A stretch of 64,000 nt of DNA, taken from the NCBI RefSeq assembly GCF_036038375.1, contig NZ_CP107935.1, positions 3,720,001 to 3,784,000 on the forward strand, in the 5' to 3' direction. Positions 52,139-58,958 of the stretch are shown in pieces. Position 1 is the first letter of the stretch. Every line of letters starts with the position of its first letter. The notes below the pieces were generated by a model. The model did no database searches. It saw only the letters and a program-made list of their open reading frames with translations, and was not told where the DNA came from. Made by a program: the position numbers and the translations under genes. This DNA is from Streptomyces sp. NBC_00414. GTDB lineage: Bacteria; Actinomycetota; Actinomycetes; Streptomycetales; Streptomycetaceae.

Positions 52139-52462
52139 CTACTGCATGACCGCCATGGCCAGAGCGCGGCGGGCACGCAGCGACGCGCGCTCGGCGCGGC
52201 GCTGCATACGGCGCGCGGCCACCAGGCGCATGGCCCGGCGTTCCCGCTCCGCCTCCTGGAGTCGCTCGTGCATATGCGCACGCGCGAGAGCTTCTGGGAT
52301 GAGTTGCATCTCTCGGGTCCTGTTCTGACGCGAGTCGTTCGCGCCGGTGGCAGTGAAGTCTGGAATCGCGGAGCCGGTGGGCTCGCCGGTGAACGGCTTC
52401 ATCGGGGCCTGTTTCTTGGGGTCGTGCGTCAGGGGGCGATCGATCGTTCCTGTGATGTTCAT
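52139..52462 (-). CDS. Conserved-looking Arg/Ala-rich protein coupled to wblC
   Basis: A 107-residue basic protein. The first 45 residues are polar and probably disordered. The rest is a long amphipathic, Arg/Ala/Glu-rich helix (ALARAHMHERLQEAERERRA and onward) that could form a coiled coil. No family is known to me. Its ATG overlaps the wblC stop (ATGA), so it is made together with WblC and may belong to the same antibiotic response. A strong terminator follows. Confidence 0.72.
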   Translation of the reverse strand: MNITGTIDRPLTHDPKKQAPMKPFTGEPTGSAIPDFTATGANDSRQNRTREMQLIPEALARAHMHERLQEAERERRAMRLVAARRMQRRAERASLRARRALAMAVMQ

Positions 52463-52827
52463 GCCGCAACCGGGTTCTTGCGCGGACGGCCACGGGGCCG
52501 CTTCCGGGCGACAACGACACCCTGGACGAAGAGCTCGCCGCCCCAGACACCCCAGGGCTCACGCCGCTCCTTGGCGCCGGCGAGGCAGGCCTCGATCAGC
52601 GGGCAGGTGCGGCAGAGGGACTTGGCGTACTCGACATCGGCCGGCGACTCGGCGAAGAAGACCTCCGGGTCGTACGAACGGCAGGGGACGGGTACGCCCA
52701 GGTTCTCGATGGCGTCGTCGAGCGCGGTCAGCGCAGTGAGCGGGGTCAAGGTGGAGTCCTCCGTGGAGCCAGGCGGGGTGATCGTTTCGGAAGGCGGTAC
52801 GGACGGGGCGTGCGCTTCGAGTTGCAC
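52459..52827 (-). CDS. wblC: WblC/WhiB7 redox-type transcription factor
   Basis: A 122-residue WhiB-like protein with an iron-sulfur cluster held by Cys49, Cys72, Cys75 and Cys81. The GVWGG turn at 93-97 binds sigma region 4, and the C-terminal AT-hook RGRPRK (112-117) marks the WblC/WhiB7 subgroup. This factor activates intrinsic resistance to ribosome-targeting antibiotics. GTG 52827 gives the 122-residue length of the S. coelicolor protein. It is controlled by a long leader with a small ORF and attenuator (see 52,945-53,465) and is co-translated with the downstream Arg-rich gene. Confidence 0.95.
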   Translation of the reverse strand: MQLEAHAPSVPPSETITPPGSTEDSTLTPLTALTALDDAIENLGVPVPCRSYDPEVFFAESPADVEYAKSLCRTCPLIEACLAGAKERREPWGVWGGELFVQGVVVARKRPRGRPRKNPVAA

Positions 52828-52944
52828 GGCTGGTCTTCCTCGTCTGGTCGTGCCGGCCGGGTTGGCCGGTTGGCGGCTGGTACCGGGGTGTTTTGTTGTC
52901 CCGAGGCCCCTTCGCTCCGCCGTCCCCGGTCGGGGACAAACAGA

Positions 52945-52979
52945 AGGGCCGCGGATCCCGGGTGGGGTTCCGCGGCCCT
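52945..52979 (-). terminator. Attenuator terminator upstream of wblC
   Basis: AGGGCCGCGG and CCGCGGCCCT arms, extended by GGG/CCC pairing, form a stable hairpin. On the minus strand it is followed by TTCTGTTTG. It lies between the leader ORF stop (53,003) and the wblC start (52,827), as expected for ribosome-mediated attenuation. A competing hairpin, CCTGATC-GTC-GATCAGG, lies at 52,991-53,007. Confidence 0.78.
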
Positions 52980-53002
52980 GAAGGCGCCGGCCTGATCGTC
53001 GA

Positions 53003-53317
53003 TCAGGCTGGATCACTCCAGGGGTCAGGCCCACGGAAGGCCCACATCGTGTGATGCGTCTGCTTGTTGGCTCCGGCACCGGCGGCCTCAAAGGCATAGG
53101 CCTTCGCCTGTGCCTCTACTGCTTCCAGTGCCTTCATCGGTCGCTCATTGCGCTCGCGAACAGGGACTGCCGCGAGAGACACGGGGGACGCCGGCCGAAT
53201 GGCAGCGATGCCGGACAGACCGGTGCCCAGGTTCGAGAAGCCGAGCAGGCAGGTGGAGACGACCGAGCGATCGGTCATTTTGGCGGTGCTGGCGGAGCTG
53301 GTGGTGATGCTGATCAC
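53003..53317 (-). CDS. Leader ORF of wblC (104 codons)
   Basis: A 104-codon frame from GTG 53317 with a strong AGGAGG site eight bases upstream. The product starts MISITTSSASTAKMTDRSVV and ends in a Trp/Pro-rich DPWSDPA. Third-position GC is high in the first half and lower in the second, where RNA structure may constrain it. The stop codon lies inside the first stem that precedes the attenuator. wblC/whiB7 genes are known to have a regulatory upstream ORF whose stalled translation lets transcription continue. It may function in cis rather than as a protein. Confidence 0.7.
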   Translation of the reverse strand: MISITTSSASTAKMTDRSVVSTCLLGFSNLGTGLSGIAAIRPASPVSLAAVPVRERNERPMKALEAVEAQAKAYAFEAAGAGANKQTHHTMWAFRGPDPWSDPA

Positions 53318-53426
53318 TGGAATCGCCTCCTCTCGGCGTCTCTGGGACCGGGCGAGCCGGTCCGTCGGTTGTTAAGTACAGCACGAAACCTGGGCCTTCG
53401 AGAAGGCCGCCGTTTCCGTGCTCTAG

Positions 53427-53465
53427 AACTTATGGGGATTGCTGGGGCATGCGCAAACTATTTTC
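53427..53465 (-). promoter_or_regulatory. Candidate wblC promoter with AT-rich WblC site
   Basis: On the minus strand TTGCGC (53,456-53,451) and TAAGTT (53,432-53,427) are separated by 18 bases. AAAATAGT directly precedes the -35, the place where the AT-hook of WhiB7-type proteins binds. This gives a leader of about 590 bases beginning just past uvrD2. Confidence 0.6.
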
Positions 53466-53479
53466 TCGACGATTTTGAA

Positions 53480-55711
53480 TCATTCCTCGTCCTCACCGGT
53501 ATCAGGCTCCTGACCTGCACAGATGGCGAGTACGTCGGTTCCGTAGCGGTTGAGCTTGCGGGCGCGGACGCCCGGGATGCGGGCCAGCTCAACCGGAGTG
53601 GACGGCACCGCTTCCGCGATGGCCATCAGCGTCTTGTCCGTGAAGACGCAGAAGTCCGGCTGGCCGCTGCCCCGGGCCTGGACCGCCCGCCAGTCGCGCA
53701 GCCGTTCGTAGAGACCTTCGTCCATGTCGGAGGGACAGTCCTCGCAGCGCATCAGCTTCATCTCGCCGGCGTCGTTGAGGGTGCGGCCGCAGACCCGGCA
53801 GCGGGCGGGGGTGCGGTTGGCCCGCCGGGGCACGCCGGGGGCGCTGCCCGGGGCTCCGCGCTCGATGCCGCCCGGCCCGCCGGGGCCGGTGGTGCCCCTG
53901 CGGCCCGCGGCGGTGACGGAGCCGGGTCGCAGGCCGTCGAGGAAGCGGCTGGGCCGCCGGTTGGGGCGGCCGCCGGGTGAGCGGGACTGCGACCAGGAGA
54001 CCGAGAGGTGCTGTCTGGCACGGGTGACACCGACGTAGAGGAGGCGGCGCTCCTCCTCGATCTGTTCGTCGGTCTTGGCGTAGGAGATCGGCATCATGCC
54101 TTCGGCGACGCCGACCAGGAAGACGACGTCCCACTCCAGGCCCTTGGCGGAGTGGAGGGAGGCGAGGGTGACGCCCTGGACGGTCGGGGCGTGCTGGGCG
54201 CCGGCGCGCTCTTCGAGTTCGGCCACGAGGTCGCCGAGGGTGGCGTCGGCCTTGGCGGCGGCGAAGTCCTGGGCGAGGTTCGCGAGGGCGGCGAGGGATT
54301 CCCAGCGCTCTCTGACGGCTCCGGAGCCCGCCGGTGGCTGGTGGGTCCAGCCGTCGCCGGACAGGACGGCTCGTACCTGCGAGGGCAGGTCGGGGGCGTC
54401 GTCGAGGAGGGAGTCGTTGCCTCCGAAGCGGGCCGCGCCGCGCAGCGCGTGAATGGCCCGCTTGACCTCGGGGCGGTCGAAGAAGCGCTCGGCTCCGCGC
54501 AGCTGGTAGGGCACCGCGACGTCGGCGAGGGCCTGCTCGTAGATCTCGGACTGCGAGTTCGTACGGAAGAGGATCGCGATCTCGCTCGCGGGGGTGCCGG
54601 AGGCGATGAGGTCGCGGATGCGGCGGGCGGCGCCTTCGGCCTCGGCGGGCTCGTCGGCGTACTCCGCGTAGCCGGGCTCGGGACCCGCGGCTCGCTGGGA
54701 GATCAGCTCCAGACGGTGGTCGGCCGCGCGGCCGCGGGCCTGGGAGAGCAGGCCGTTGGCGAGGTGGACCACCTGAGGGGTGGAGCGGTAGTCGCGGACG
54801 AGCTTGACGACGGTGGCGCCGGGGTGGCGGGTGCGGAAGTCGAGGAGGTGGTCGGGGGTCGCGCCGGTGAAGGAGTAGATGGTCTGGCTGGCGTCGCCGA
54901 CGACACAGAGGCTGTCGCGCTCGCCGAGCCACAGTTCCAGGAGGCGTTGCTGCAGGGGGCTGACGTCCTGGTACTCGTCGACGACGAAGTGCTGGTACTG
55001 GGCGCGGACCGCTTCGGCGATGTGGTGCTGGTCCTGAAGGATTCCGACGGTCAGCAGCAGGACGTCCTCGAAGTCGATGACGCCGCGGCCGCGCTTGACG
55101 TCCTCGTACGCGGAGTAGAGCTGTGCGATCTCGGCGCGGTCGCGGGGGGCTTCACGTCCGGCTTTCACGGCCGCCGCGGCGTAGTCGGCGGGGATGGTCT
55201 GGGTGACCTTGGACCATTCGATCTCGGCGGTGACGTCACGCAGTTCGCCGCGGTCGAGGCGGATGCGGCAGGCGGCCGCGGCGTCGGCGACGAGCTGGAT
55301 CTTGCGGTCGACGATGCGGGGCAGGCTGCCACCGACTGCTTTCGGCCAGAAGTACTGGAGCTGGCGCAGGGCGGCGGAGTGGAAGGTACGCGCCTGGACC
55401 CCGGAGGCGCCGAGCTGGCGGAGGCGGCCGCGCATCTCGCCCGCCGCCCGGTTGGTGAAGGTGACGGCGAGCACGCTGGAGGGCTGGAGGATCCCGGCCC
55501 GTACTCCATAGGCGATGCGGTGGGTGATGGCACGGGTCTTGCCCGTACCGGCTCCCGCGAGCACGCACACCGGGCCGTGCAGAGCGGTGGCGACCTCGCG
55601 CTGCTCGGGGTCGAGCCCTTCGAGCACCGCGTCGGCCCCACTCGGCGCTGCCGGGTACTGAGAGCCGTGGGAGCCCTGCGGGAAAAGGGTGGAATGCGAT
55701 GCTGCTGTCAC
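53480..55711 (-). CDS. uvrD2: ATP-dependent DNA helicase UvrD2
   Basis: A 743-residue superfamily 1A helicase. Walker A is GAGTGKT at about 53-59 and Walker B DEYQD near 260, with VVGDASQTIYSFTGA after it and the motif LASLHSAKGLEWDVVFLVG near 540. A tetracysteine CRVC...CEDC near 650-670 and a C-terminal HRDC domain (AIAEAVPSTPVELARIPGVR) identify the UvrD2 group of actinobacteria. It unwinds DNA during repair or replication. GTG 55711 is preferred; the frame is open to 55,975, but that region contains the opposing mrx1 promoter. It is divergent from mrx1. Confidence 0.93.
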   Translation of the reverse strand: MTAASHSTLFPQGSHGSQYPAAPSGADAVLEGLDPEQREVATALHGPVCVLAGAGTGKTRAITHRIAYGVRAGILQPSSVLAVTFTNRAAGEMRGRLRQLGASGVQARTFHSAALRQLQYFWPKAVGGSLPRIVDRKIQLVADAAAACRIRLDRGELRDVTAEIEWSKVTQTIPADYAAAAVKAGREAPRDRAEIAQLYSAYEDVKRGRGVIDFEDVLLLTVGILQDQHHIAEAVRAQYQHFVVDEYQDVSPLQQRLLELWLGERDSLCVVGDASQTIYSFTGATPDHLLDFRTRHPGATVVKLVRDYRSTPQVVHLANGLLSQARGRAADHRLELISQRAAGPEPGYAEYADEPAEAEGAARRIRDLIASGTPASEIAILFRTNSQSEIYEQALADVAVPYQLRGAERFFDRPEVKRAIHALRGAARFGGNDSLLDDAPDLPSQVRAVLSGDGWTHQPPAGSGAVRERWESLAALANLAQDFAAAKADATLGDLVAELEERAGAQHAPTVQGVTLASLHSAKGLEWDVVFLVGVAEGMMPISYAKTDEQIEEERRLLYVGVTRARQHLSVSWSQSRSPGGRPNRRPSRFLDGLRPGSVTAAGRRGTTGPGGPGGIERGAPGSAPGVPRRANRTPARCRVCGRTLNDAGEMKLMRCEDCPSDMDEGLYERLRDWRAVQARGSGQPDFCVFTDKTLMAIAEAVPSTPVELARIPGVRARKLNRYGTDVLAICAGQEPDTGEDEE

Positions 55712-55867
55712 CCCGCCATGCTGCCAGGTCGGCGGAGGCGGATGCGCAGGTTGTCCACAGGGAGCCGCTTGCAGTCGTACTAATACGGCAGGCGCGGCCG
55801 GTCCCGTGCGGCAGGCGTCGCTCTTGCCTGCGTCGTCTTCCACCGCTCGTCCTGCCGGGCCGCGTAC

Positions 55868-55894
55868 GGGAATGGCAGCCCGGTCACGTACGTT
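55868..55894 (+). promoter_or_regulatory. SigR-dependent promoter of mrx1
   Basis: GGGAAT (55,868-55,873) and GTT (55,892-55,894) are separated by exactly 18 bases, identical in pattern to the sigR promoter at 23,484-23,510. The start codon of mrx1 is 50 bases further on. Confidence 0.88.
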
Positions 55895-55943
55895 CCCCTG
55901 ACTGCGAACACGCACCTCCCTGCAGCGAAGGAGCACGAGAGAC

Positions 55944-56204
55944 ATGCCGGGCACTGTGACGATGTACAGCACCACGTGGTGCGGCTACTGCCGCCGGCTC
56001 AAGGGCCAGATGGACCGTGAGGGCATCACGTACGACGAGATCAACATCGAGCACGACCCGGCGTCCGCGGCGTTCGTGGAGAAGGCGAACGGCGGAAACC
56101 AGACAGTTCCCACGGTTGTCGTTGTTCCCTCCAACGGTAGCGCAGAAAGCGTGATGACGAACCCCTCCCTCGCTCAGGTGAAGCAGGCACTAGCCGGTAT
56201 CTGA
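55944..56204 (+). CDS. mrx1: Mycoredoxin Mrx1 with a recoded 3' end
   Basis: An 86-residue glutaredoxin-fold mycoredoxin that reduces mycothiol mixed disulfides. The redox motif is CGYC (Cys13, Cys16) and the cis-proline motif TVPT is at 54-57. A SigR promoter precedes it, placing it in the thiol-stress regulon. Codons 1-50 have only two A/T third positions, but codons 51-86 have about thirteen (GTT, ACA, GCA, CTA and others). The protein remains complete. I infer that phage integration at about codons 48-56 replaced the original 3' end with a phage-carried, recoded one. The gene is probably functional. Confidence 0.9.
   Translation: MPGTVTMYSTTWCGYCRRLKGQMDREGITYDEINIEHDPASAAFVEKANGGNQTVPTVVVVPSNGSAESVMTNPSLAQVKQALAGI
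56080..56110. other. Predicted prophage attachment junction (attL) within mrx1
   Basis: Base composition and codon usage switch at about 56,094, inside the conserved GGNQTVPT-coding segment of mrx1. To the left the DNA is Streptomyces-like, and everything to the right is lower in GC and phage-like. The exact core cannot be set without the attR copy. Confidence 0.55.
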
Positions 56205-56224
56205 TCACTGCTTCGTAGCACGAA

Positions 56225-56263
56225 AAAGCCCCGCTAGAACCGCAATAGGTTCTGCGGGGCTTT
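56225..56263 (+). terminator. Terminator after mrx1 at the prophage edge
   Basis: AAAGCCCCGC and GCGGGGCTTT form the lower stem, with AGAACC/GGTTCT above. It ends transcription from the SigR-driven mrx1 before the phage genes. Confidence 0.85.
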
Positions 56264-56306
56264 CGCATGCCATAAACCAGAGTTGCGGAAAGCGGCGAAG
56301 CCTTTA

Positions 56307-56329
56307 GTTGATAAAATGGGACTATCAAC
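56307..56329. promoter_or_regulatory. Inverted repeat upstream of the RHH gene
   Basis: GTTGATA and TATCAAC flank nine bases, ending just before the AAAGGAGAAAGGA ribosome site. Ribbon-helix-helix proteins often bind such repeats to control their own operon. Confidence 0.5.
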
Positions 56330-56346
56330 CAAGAAAGGAGAAAGGA

Positions 56347-56535
56347 ATGCCTACACCCCGCAAGTCATCACCCCTCATGATGAGTTTTGCCTTAACCCCG
56401 GAAGACAAGAGCAACGTTGTTGCCTCAGCCGACGTAAGGCAGATCTCACGTAGTGCTCTCATCCGTCACGCGTTACGGAACCTCTTCGTAAGCGACGGAC
56501 TGACCGTCACCTCGAAAGAACCCGAAACCGAGTAA
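56347..56535 (+). CDS. Ribbon-helix-helix DNA-binding protein, phage
   Basis: A 62-residue protein with a ribbon-helix-helix (Arc/CopG-like) pattern: the strand LMMSFALTPEDKSN, then helix and turn ADVRQISRSALIRHALRNLF. It is the first phage gene after the host junction and is likely a small regulator of the rightward operon, perhaps autoregulated through the palindrome at 56,307-56,329. ATG 56347 sits behind AAGGAGAAAGGA. The fold assignment rests on pattern only. Confidence 0.65.
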   Translation: MPTPRKSSPLMMSFALTPEDKSNVVASADVRQISRSALIRHALRNLFVSDGLTVTSKEPETE

Positions 56536-56560
56536 CCACCAACACAAGATAGGAGTAACC

Positions 56561-56707
56561 ATGGAAATCTTGTTTGCCGTCTGCGGAGCGTTAATGCTCC
56601 TCGCCCTGACCCTCAAAATCGCAGGGTTCCTTTTTAGCCGACAGTTCAACCAAGAGGTTCAGAGCCTTACCGAGTCCATCCGTAACTACGAGAAGCCGAG
56701 GCGATAG
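56561..56707 (+). CDS. Small phage membrane protein (48 residues)
   Basis: A 48-residue product with one N-terminal hydrophobic helix (MEILFAVCGALMLLALTLKI) and a charged tail ending EKPRR. AGGAG lies six bases before the ATG. No family recognised; phages often encode such single-helix proteins for exclusion or lysis timing, but nothing here points to a role. In the same rightward run as the RHH gene. Confidence 0.65.
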   Translation: MEILFAVCGALMLLALTLKIAGFLFSRQFNQEVQSLTESIRNYEKPRR

Positions 56708-56710
56708 CTC

Positions 56711-56785
56711 ATGCACATCACCACTGCCACACCGAAGCCCCCTAAGACCTCGGTCAAGGCCCGTGAAGAAAAAGACCGCTTATGA
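56711..56785 (+). CDS. 24-residue ORF coupled to the methyltransferase gene
   Basis: A tiny frame encoding a Lys/Pro-rich peptide (MHITTATPKPPKTSVKAREE and four more residues). It ends in a TTA codon, and its TGA overlaps the methyltransferase ATG. It may serve to deliver ribosomes to the next gene. Coding status uncertain. Confidence 0.4.
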   Translation: MHITTATPKPPKTSVKAREEKDRL

Positions 56786-58098
56786 GTGGGCTCTCGCTGC
56801 TTGATTTATTTTGTGGCGGGGGTGGCTCATCATATGGAGCCGCACTCGTTCCTGGTGTAACCGTAAAAATGGCGGCCAACCATTGGCCCGTTGCTATTGA
56901 TGTCCACCAACTAAACCACCCCAATACAGACCACGACTGTGCCGATATCTCGCAGGTAGATCCAAGGCGCTACCCCACTACCGAATTGATGTGGAGTAGT
57001 CCCTCTTGCACGAACCATTCCGTAGCGCAGGGAAGGTCAAGACAGGAGTCCGCTGAGGACGCAGACGCCGAACGTAGCCGATCAACGATGTGGGACGTTC
57101 AGCGCTTCACGGAGTACCACCGCTACCGGTTCGTCTTTGTTGAGAACGTCGTGGAGGTCCGCAAGTGGTCGGGATTCCGTGGCTGGAAGATCTCGATGGA
57201 AGACACGGGCTACTGCCTCCACGAAGTCTTCCTGAATGCTGCGTTCGCGGGTCAACTTGGGCCGGCCGCTGCTCAATGGCGCGATCGGTGGTTCTGTCTC
57301 GCTCATCCCAAAGGCACACCGTGCCCAGACACCGAGCGCTGGACATGTCCCACCGCATGGTGCGAATCCTGCGGCTCGACGCGGGAGACCTATCAGGCTT
57401 GGAAAAACCCCGAGAAGCAAGCGGGCAAGTACCGCGCGCAGTACCTCTACCGGTGCCGCACCTGCAACGGGGTCACGGAGCCTCTGACGCGACCAGCGAG
57501 CGACATCATCGATTGGTCAGATCTCGGGAGCCGTATCGGGGACCGGAAGCGCCCTCTTGCCGAGAAGACGCTCAACCGCATCAAGATTGGGCTTGAGAGG
57601 TACGGTCCCGCTCTGGTCCCGGTAGAGGGTCGCGACGGAAAGCAGCCGTTCGCCCTGGACGTCCCCATGCGAACGATAACCGCGAGGAACGAAACCGGGC
57701 TGATGATCCCGGATGCGTTCATTGCCGAGTTGCGCGGGGGTAGTTCTACCGCCCGTTCCGTATCGGTTCCTTTGGCCACTGTCACGGCGTCCGGGAATCA
57801 TCACGGACTTGTGGTGCCGTACTACAGCCAAGGGGTTACCCGTCCGACCAGCGACCCTCTAAGGACAGTCACCACCGTTGATACTGCGGCACTCGTCCGC
57901 GCGCAAGCGTCTGTAGAAGATTGCCTCTTCAGGATGCTCTCTCCTCAAGAGTATGCGGCAGCGATGGAATTCCCCAGTGACTACAACTGGGCTGAGGACC
58001 GACTCTCCAAGAGGGTTCGAGTACGACTTGCAGGGAATGCAGTGGCCCCGAATTGTGCCCGCGACCTTGTTGCCTGTGCAGTCGAAACCATCACGTAG
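56782..58098 (+). CDS. Phage DNA cytosine-5 methyltransferase with zinc-ribbon insert
   Basis: A 438-residue C5-cytosine methyltransferase. Motif I is LLDLFCGGGGSSYGAALVPG (6-25), the catalytic cysteine lies in SPSCTNHS (Cys76, a variant of the usual PPC), motif VI is ENV (121-123), and motif X is RLAGNAVAPNC near 418. Between motifs VIII and the target domain there is a cysteine cluster (190, 195, 198, 226, 229) that looks like a zinc ribbon. It probably methylates phage DNA to evade host restriction. Recognition sequence unknown. Start overlaps the 24-residue ORF (ATGA). Confidence 0.88.
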   Translation: MSGLSLLDLFCGGGGSSYGAALVPGVTVKMAANHWPVAIDVHQLNHPNTDHDCADISQVDPRRYPTTELMWSSPSCTNHSVAQGRSRQESAEDADAERSRSTMWDVQRFTEYHRYRFVFVENVVEVRKWSGFRGWKISMEDTGYCLHEVFLNAAFAGQLGPAAAQWRDRWFCLAHPKGTPCPDTERWTCPTAWCESCGSTRETYQAWKNPEKQAGKYRAQYLYRCRTCNGVTEPLTRPASDIIDWSDLGSRIGDRKRPLAEKTLNRIKIGLERYGPALVPVEGRDGKQPFALDVPMRTITARNETGLMIPDAFIAELRGGSSTARSVSVPLATVTASGNHHGLVVPYYSQGVTRPTSDPLRTVTTVDTAALVRAQASVEDCLFRMLSPQEYAAAMEFPSDYNWAEDRLSKRVRVRLAGNAVAPNCARDLVACAVETIT

Positions 58099-58109
58099 AA
58101 AGGCAGACG

Positions 58110-58616
58110 ATGTATCCATGTGCCACGCCCATACCGGGCTACGAGAACTACCTGATTACAGAGGACGCACGAGTGTGGAGCAAGCCACGACCAAGAGGTA
58201 AAGGAGATTGGATGAAGCCCGCCAAACAACCCAACGGATATTTCCGGGTCGTACTGTTTGGCAACGGCAAGAGGCGTAACGCATCCTTGCACGTATTAAT
58301 GCTCGAATCGTTCGTCTCTCCCCGGCCTGAGGGGCACATAGCCTGTCACGGCCCTAACGGTAAATCTGACAACTCACTCAGTAATCTCTATTGGGGAACA
58401 CCTCTGGCAAATAACACCATCGACCGATTACGTGACGGCACTGAGATTCGCGGCGAGGATCATGGTCGAGCGCTACTAACCAACCAGGATGTTCTCGACA
58501 TACGGGAAACACTGGCGACAGGAAAAGTGCGTCAGGTCGACTTGGCCAAGGAGTATGGCGTATCTAGGCAAACCATCAATCATGTATTCAGTCGCTACAC
58601 CTGGAAGCATCTATGA
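58110..58616 (+). CDS. HNH homing endonuclease with NUMOD4 and HTH modules
   Basis: A 168-residue free-standing homing endonuclease. The N-terminal NUMOD4-like segment is IPGYENYLITEDARVWS, the HNH core is LHVLMLESFVSPRPEGHIAC followed by HGPNGKSDN and LSNLYWGT, and a C-terminal helix-turn-helix (VDLAKEYGVSRQTINHVF) would bind DNA. Such genes spread between phage genomes and need not serve the phage. ATG 58110 with AAAGG upstream. The next small gene overlaps its stop. Confidence 0.87.
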   Translation: MYPCATPIPGYENYLITEDARVWSKPRPRGKGDWMKPAKQPNGYFRVVLFGNGKRRNASLHVLMLESFVSPRPEGHIACHGPNGKSDNSLSNLYWGTPLANNTIDRLRDGTEIRGEDHGRALLTNQDVLDIRETLATGKVRQVDLAKEYGVSRQTINHVFSRYTWKHL

Positions 58617-58732
58617 GCATCGAAATAACCGCTGAACCTGACGACGACGAACCCGAGAAAGGTTGGCTATCTATGGAAGAGCCGTCATATGAAGTTTCGC
58701 TGTACCTAGCCCTTGAGGCAGAGAAGGAGTGA
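58613..58732 (+). CDS. Small acidic phage protein (39 residues)
   Basis: A 39-residue acidic product (MSIEITAEPDDDEPEKGWLS, ending LALEAEKE). The ATG overlaps the endonuclease stop (ATGA) and its tail holds the AAGGAG ribosome site of the next gene, so the three are coupled. Function not recognised. Confidence 0.6.
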   Translation: MSIEITAEPDDDEPEKGWLSMEEPSYEVSLYLALEAEKE

Positions 58733-58736
58733 CACC

Positions 58737-58910
58737 GTGCAAGTTCCGTTAGACGACGTCTTGAACGAATACCGAGACCACACCCGAACTACCACCGATG
58801 AGCTATTGATCCATAAGGCCGCTTTGAAGAGTGCCGAGAAGCAGATTGCAGAGCTACAGGCCGAGAACGATCGACTCAAGACAGAGGTGAAGCCCCCCGA
58901 GGTCTCATAG
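58737..58910 (+). CDS. Small coiled-coil phage protein (57 residues)
   Basis: A 57-residue protein from GTG 58737, seven bases after AAGGAG. Heptad-like spacing in LLIHKAALKSAEKQIAELQA and ENDRLKTEV predicts a coiled coil. Similar short DDVLNEYR-type proteins occur in many actinophages, with unknown role. Last rightward gene before the bidirectional terminator. Confidence 0.72.
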   Translation: MQVPLDDVLNEYRDHTRTTTDELLIHKAALKSAEKQIAELQAENDRLKTEVKPPEVS

Positions 58911-58919
58911 AAAATGCGA

Positions 58920-58948
58920 AAGACCCCCAGCATCACGCTGGGGGTCTT
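58920..58948. terminator. Bidirectional terminator between early and tail genes
   Basis: AAGACCCCCAGC and GCTGGGGGTCTT around a 5-base loop, followed rightward by CTTTTT and leftward by an A/T-rich GCATTTTC. It separates convergent phage operons. Confidence 0.92.
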
Positions 58949-58958
58949 CTTTTTCGCC

